Below, piece after piece: positions 62,835 through 64,000 of a DNA stretch of 64,000 bases (within the stretch, counting starts at the first letter, position 1; each line of letters begins with the position of its first letter). A program made the translations under genes and the position numbers. The notes under the pieces are model-generated. The model did not search any database, had not been told where the DNA came from, and saw nothing but the letters and a program-made list of their open reading frames with translations. This stretch comes from Acidobacteriota bacterium (GTDB lineage: Bacteria > Acidobacteriota > Terriglobia > 2-12-FULL-54-10), in the NCBI GenBank assembly GCA_016191085.1, contig JACPPJ010000080.1, positions 1-64,000 of the forward strand, written 5' to 3'.

Positions 62835-64000
62835 ATGTATAGGAAAAACCTAAGAAATTGCAGGGTTAGCCAGGTTGGGGCCGTCGGCCAAAGCCTGCCG
62901 TGGGCAGTGGCACTGGTTGTTACATTGGCGCTGGTGCTGGCCCCGCTGGCCTCTGCGGACCGCACGCTGCTAAAGCCCGGCTGGAACATGTTCTCGGCGC
63001 AGCAGGACATCGAGGTGGGTCAGCAGGTTTCCAAGGAAGCCGAGCAGCAAATGCGCATGCTGAATGACCGCCGCGTGGACAACTACGTGAACAATCTCGG
63101 CCGCCGGCTGGCCGCCAAGGCGCCGGGCGAGAAATACCCCTACCAGTTCAAGGTGGTGAACGACCGGGCGATCAACGCTTTCGCGCTGCCGGGCGGGCCC
63201 GTCTACATCAACCGCGGCGTGATTGAAGCCGCCGACAACGAAGCGCAGCTTGCCGGGGTGTTGGCGCATGAAATCTCTCACGTGGCGTTGCGCCACGGCA
63301 CAAACCAGGCCAGTAAGGCCTCGGCCGCGCAGATGCCGCTGGCGATTCTGGGCGGGATGCTGGGGAGCAACTCCGTGGGAGCTACCCTGGCGCAGCTCGG
63401 CGCCAGCTTCGCGCTGAATTCCATCCTGCTAAAGTATTCGCGCACGGCCGAGAGCCAGGCCGACCTCATGGGAGCCCAGATCCTGTACGATTCGGGTTAC
63501 GACGCGCGGGCCATGGCCCAATTTTTCGAGAAGATCCAGGCGCAAGACCAAGGCGGACAACCTGTCGAATTCTTCAGCAATCACCCCAACCCGGGCAACC
63601 GCATCCAGAGCGTGAACCAGGAAATTGACAAGCTCGGCGGCGCGGGGCGCGGGTATAACACCAATTCTCGAGAATTCGATGATGCCAAGCGCGACGTCCG
63701 GTCTTTGCCTGCGCCACCCGCCAAAGGCCAGCCGTTGCAGGCCGACAATCGGCGTAACGATGGCGGCCGTCAAGGCTCACAGCCGGAATGGCCCTCGGAT
63801 CGCTTCGTGAGTTTTCAGAACTCGGTGCTGAGCATCAACCACCCGGACAACTGGCAGGCCTACGGGCAGGGCGACGCCGCAACCATCGCGCCTCGCGGCG
63901 GGATGGTGAACGACGACAACGGCAATCAGGCCCTGGCCTATGGCGTCATTGTGAATATCTACGAGCCGCACTTGGACGCCTACGGGCAGCGGTTGAAGGG
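62835..64000 (+). CDS. Secreted M48 family metalloprotease (partial, runs off the window)
   Basis: ATG 62835 follows CGAAGGAGG. After a basic start, the signal segment LPWAVALVVTLALVLAPLASA leads to the M48 domain: DIEVGQQVSKEAEQQM, VNDRAINAFALPGGPVYINRGVIEAADNEAQLAGVLAHEISHVALRHG with the zinc motif HEISH, and SRTAESQADLMGAQILYDSGYD carrying the third ligand Glu. NHPNPGNRIQSVNQEI closes the peptidase domain. The remaining 100 residues begin another domain. No stop occurs before 64000. It resembles BepA-type periplasmic proteases. Confidence 0.9.
   Translation, partial: MYRKNLRNCRVSQVGAVGQSLPWAVALVVTLALVLAPLASADRTLLKPGWNMFSAQQDIEVGQQVSKEAEQQMRMLNDRRVDNYVNNLGRRLAAKAPGEKYPYQFKVVNDRAINAFALPGGPVYINRGVIEAADNEAQLAGVLAHEISHVALRHGTNQASKASAAQMPLAILGGMLGSNSVGATLAQLGASFALNSILLKYSRTAESQADLMGAQILYDSGYDARAMAQFFEKIQAQDQGGQPVEFFSNHPNPGNRIQSVNQEIDKLGGAGRGYNTNSREFDDAKRDVRSLPAPPAKGQPLQADNRRNDGGRQGSQPEWPSDRFVSFQNSVLSINHPDNWQAYGQGDAATIAPRGGMVNDDNGNQALAYGVIVNIYEPHLDAYGQRLK

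Overview
The window looks like a chromosomal segment of an acidobacterium (phylum Acidobacteriota, probably Terriglobia-like). The basis is its GC-rich coding sequence, a bacterial S10-spc-alpha ribosomal operon with adk and map inside it, an arsenosugar-type ArsS radical SAM gene, a CBM9/DUF5916 outer-membrane protein, the tail of an Oar-like TonB-dependent receptor, and many KaiC/KaiB, PAS, histidine kinase and response regulator genes. The phylum call is inference from gene content; no 16S gene is present.

Region 1 (1-15.9 kb, + strand) is tuf followed by the ribosomal superoperon: rpsJ, rplC, rplD, rplW, rplB, rpsS, rplV, rpsC, rplP, rpmC, rpsQ, rplN, rplX, rplE, rpsZ, rpsH, rplF, rplR, rpsE, rpmD, rplO, adk, map, rpmJ, rpsM, rpsK, rpsD, rpoA, rplQ. 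Two genes expected here are absent: secY between rplO and adk, and infA between map and rpmJ. Several spacers carry REP-like palindromes.

Region 2 (15.9-40.3 kb) is housekeeping and accessory metabolism: a frameshifted methyltransferase and a frameshifted toxin-antitoxin pair, folD, a GH57 glucanotransferase-like enzyme overlapping a long CDF transporter with three C-terminal ZT-dimer-like units, a receiver-like gene behind a leader terminator, a tautomerase, a dCTP deaminase family protein, a flavin reductase-like protein, a VWA-FHA protein paired with a predicted pseudokinase, an aminotransferase, a DUF5916 protein, the arsS pair, tRNA-Leu(GAG), secG-tpiA, an M48 protease with LemA, deoB and a SAM hydroxide adenosyltransferase.

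Region 3 (40.5-59.8 kb) is signalling. A six-PAS protein, a histidine kinase with five 21-residue repeats and three receiver proteins form one + strand operon. A decayed IS1380-type element sits between the tail of a TonB receptor and a truncated receiver. A hybrid kinase and a kaiC-like gene follow; the kaiC-like gene has lost its N-terminal half at a mobile unit (about 49.99-54.14 kb). That unit holds a SWIM-finger DDE transposase, mirrored divergent promoters, a zinc-ribbon microprotein and a fused nuclease-methylase-specificity protein, bracketed by copies of a 12-bp motif. Beyond it lies a kaiC-kaiB-kaiB-kinase-regulator operon.

Region 4 (59-64 kb) holds a receiver protein, small membrane proteins, a secreted Tyr/Gly-repeat protein and the start of a secreted M48 protease. 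Four copies of a dispersed motif of about 48 bp lie between these genes.

At least eight genes or gene remnants are interrupted by what look like single-base deletions, several in homopolymers. They may be real decay or sequencing indels, and this affects how region 3 is read.
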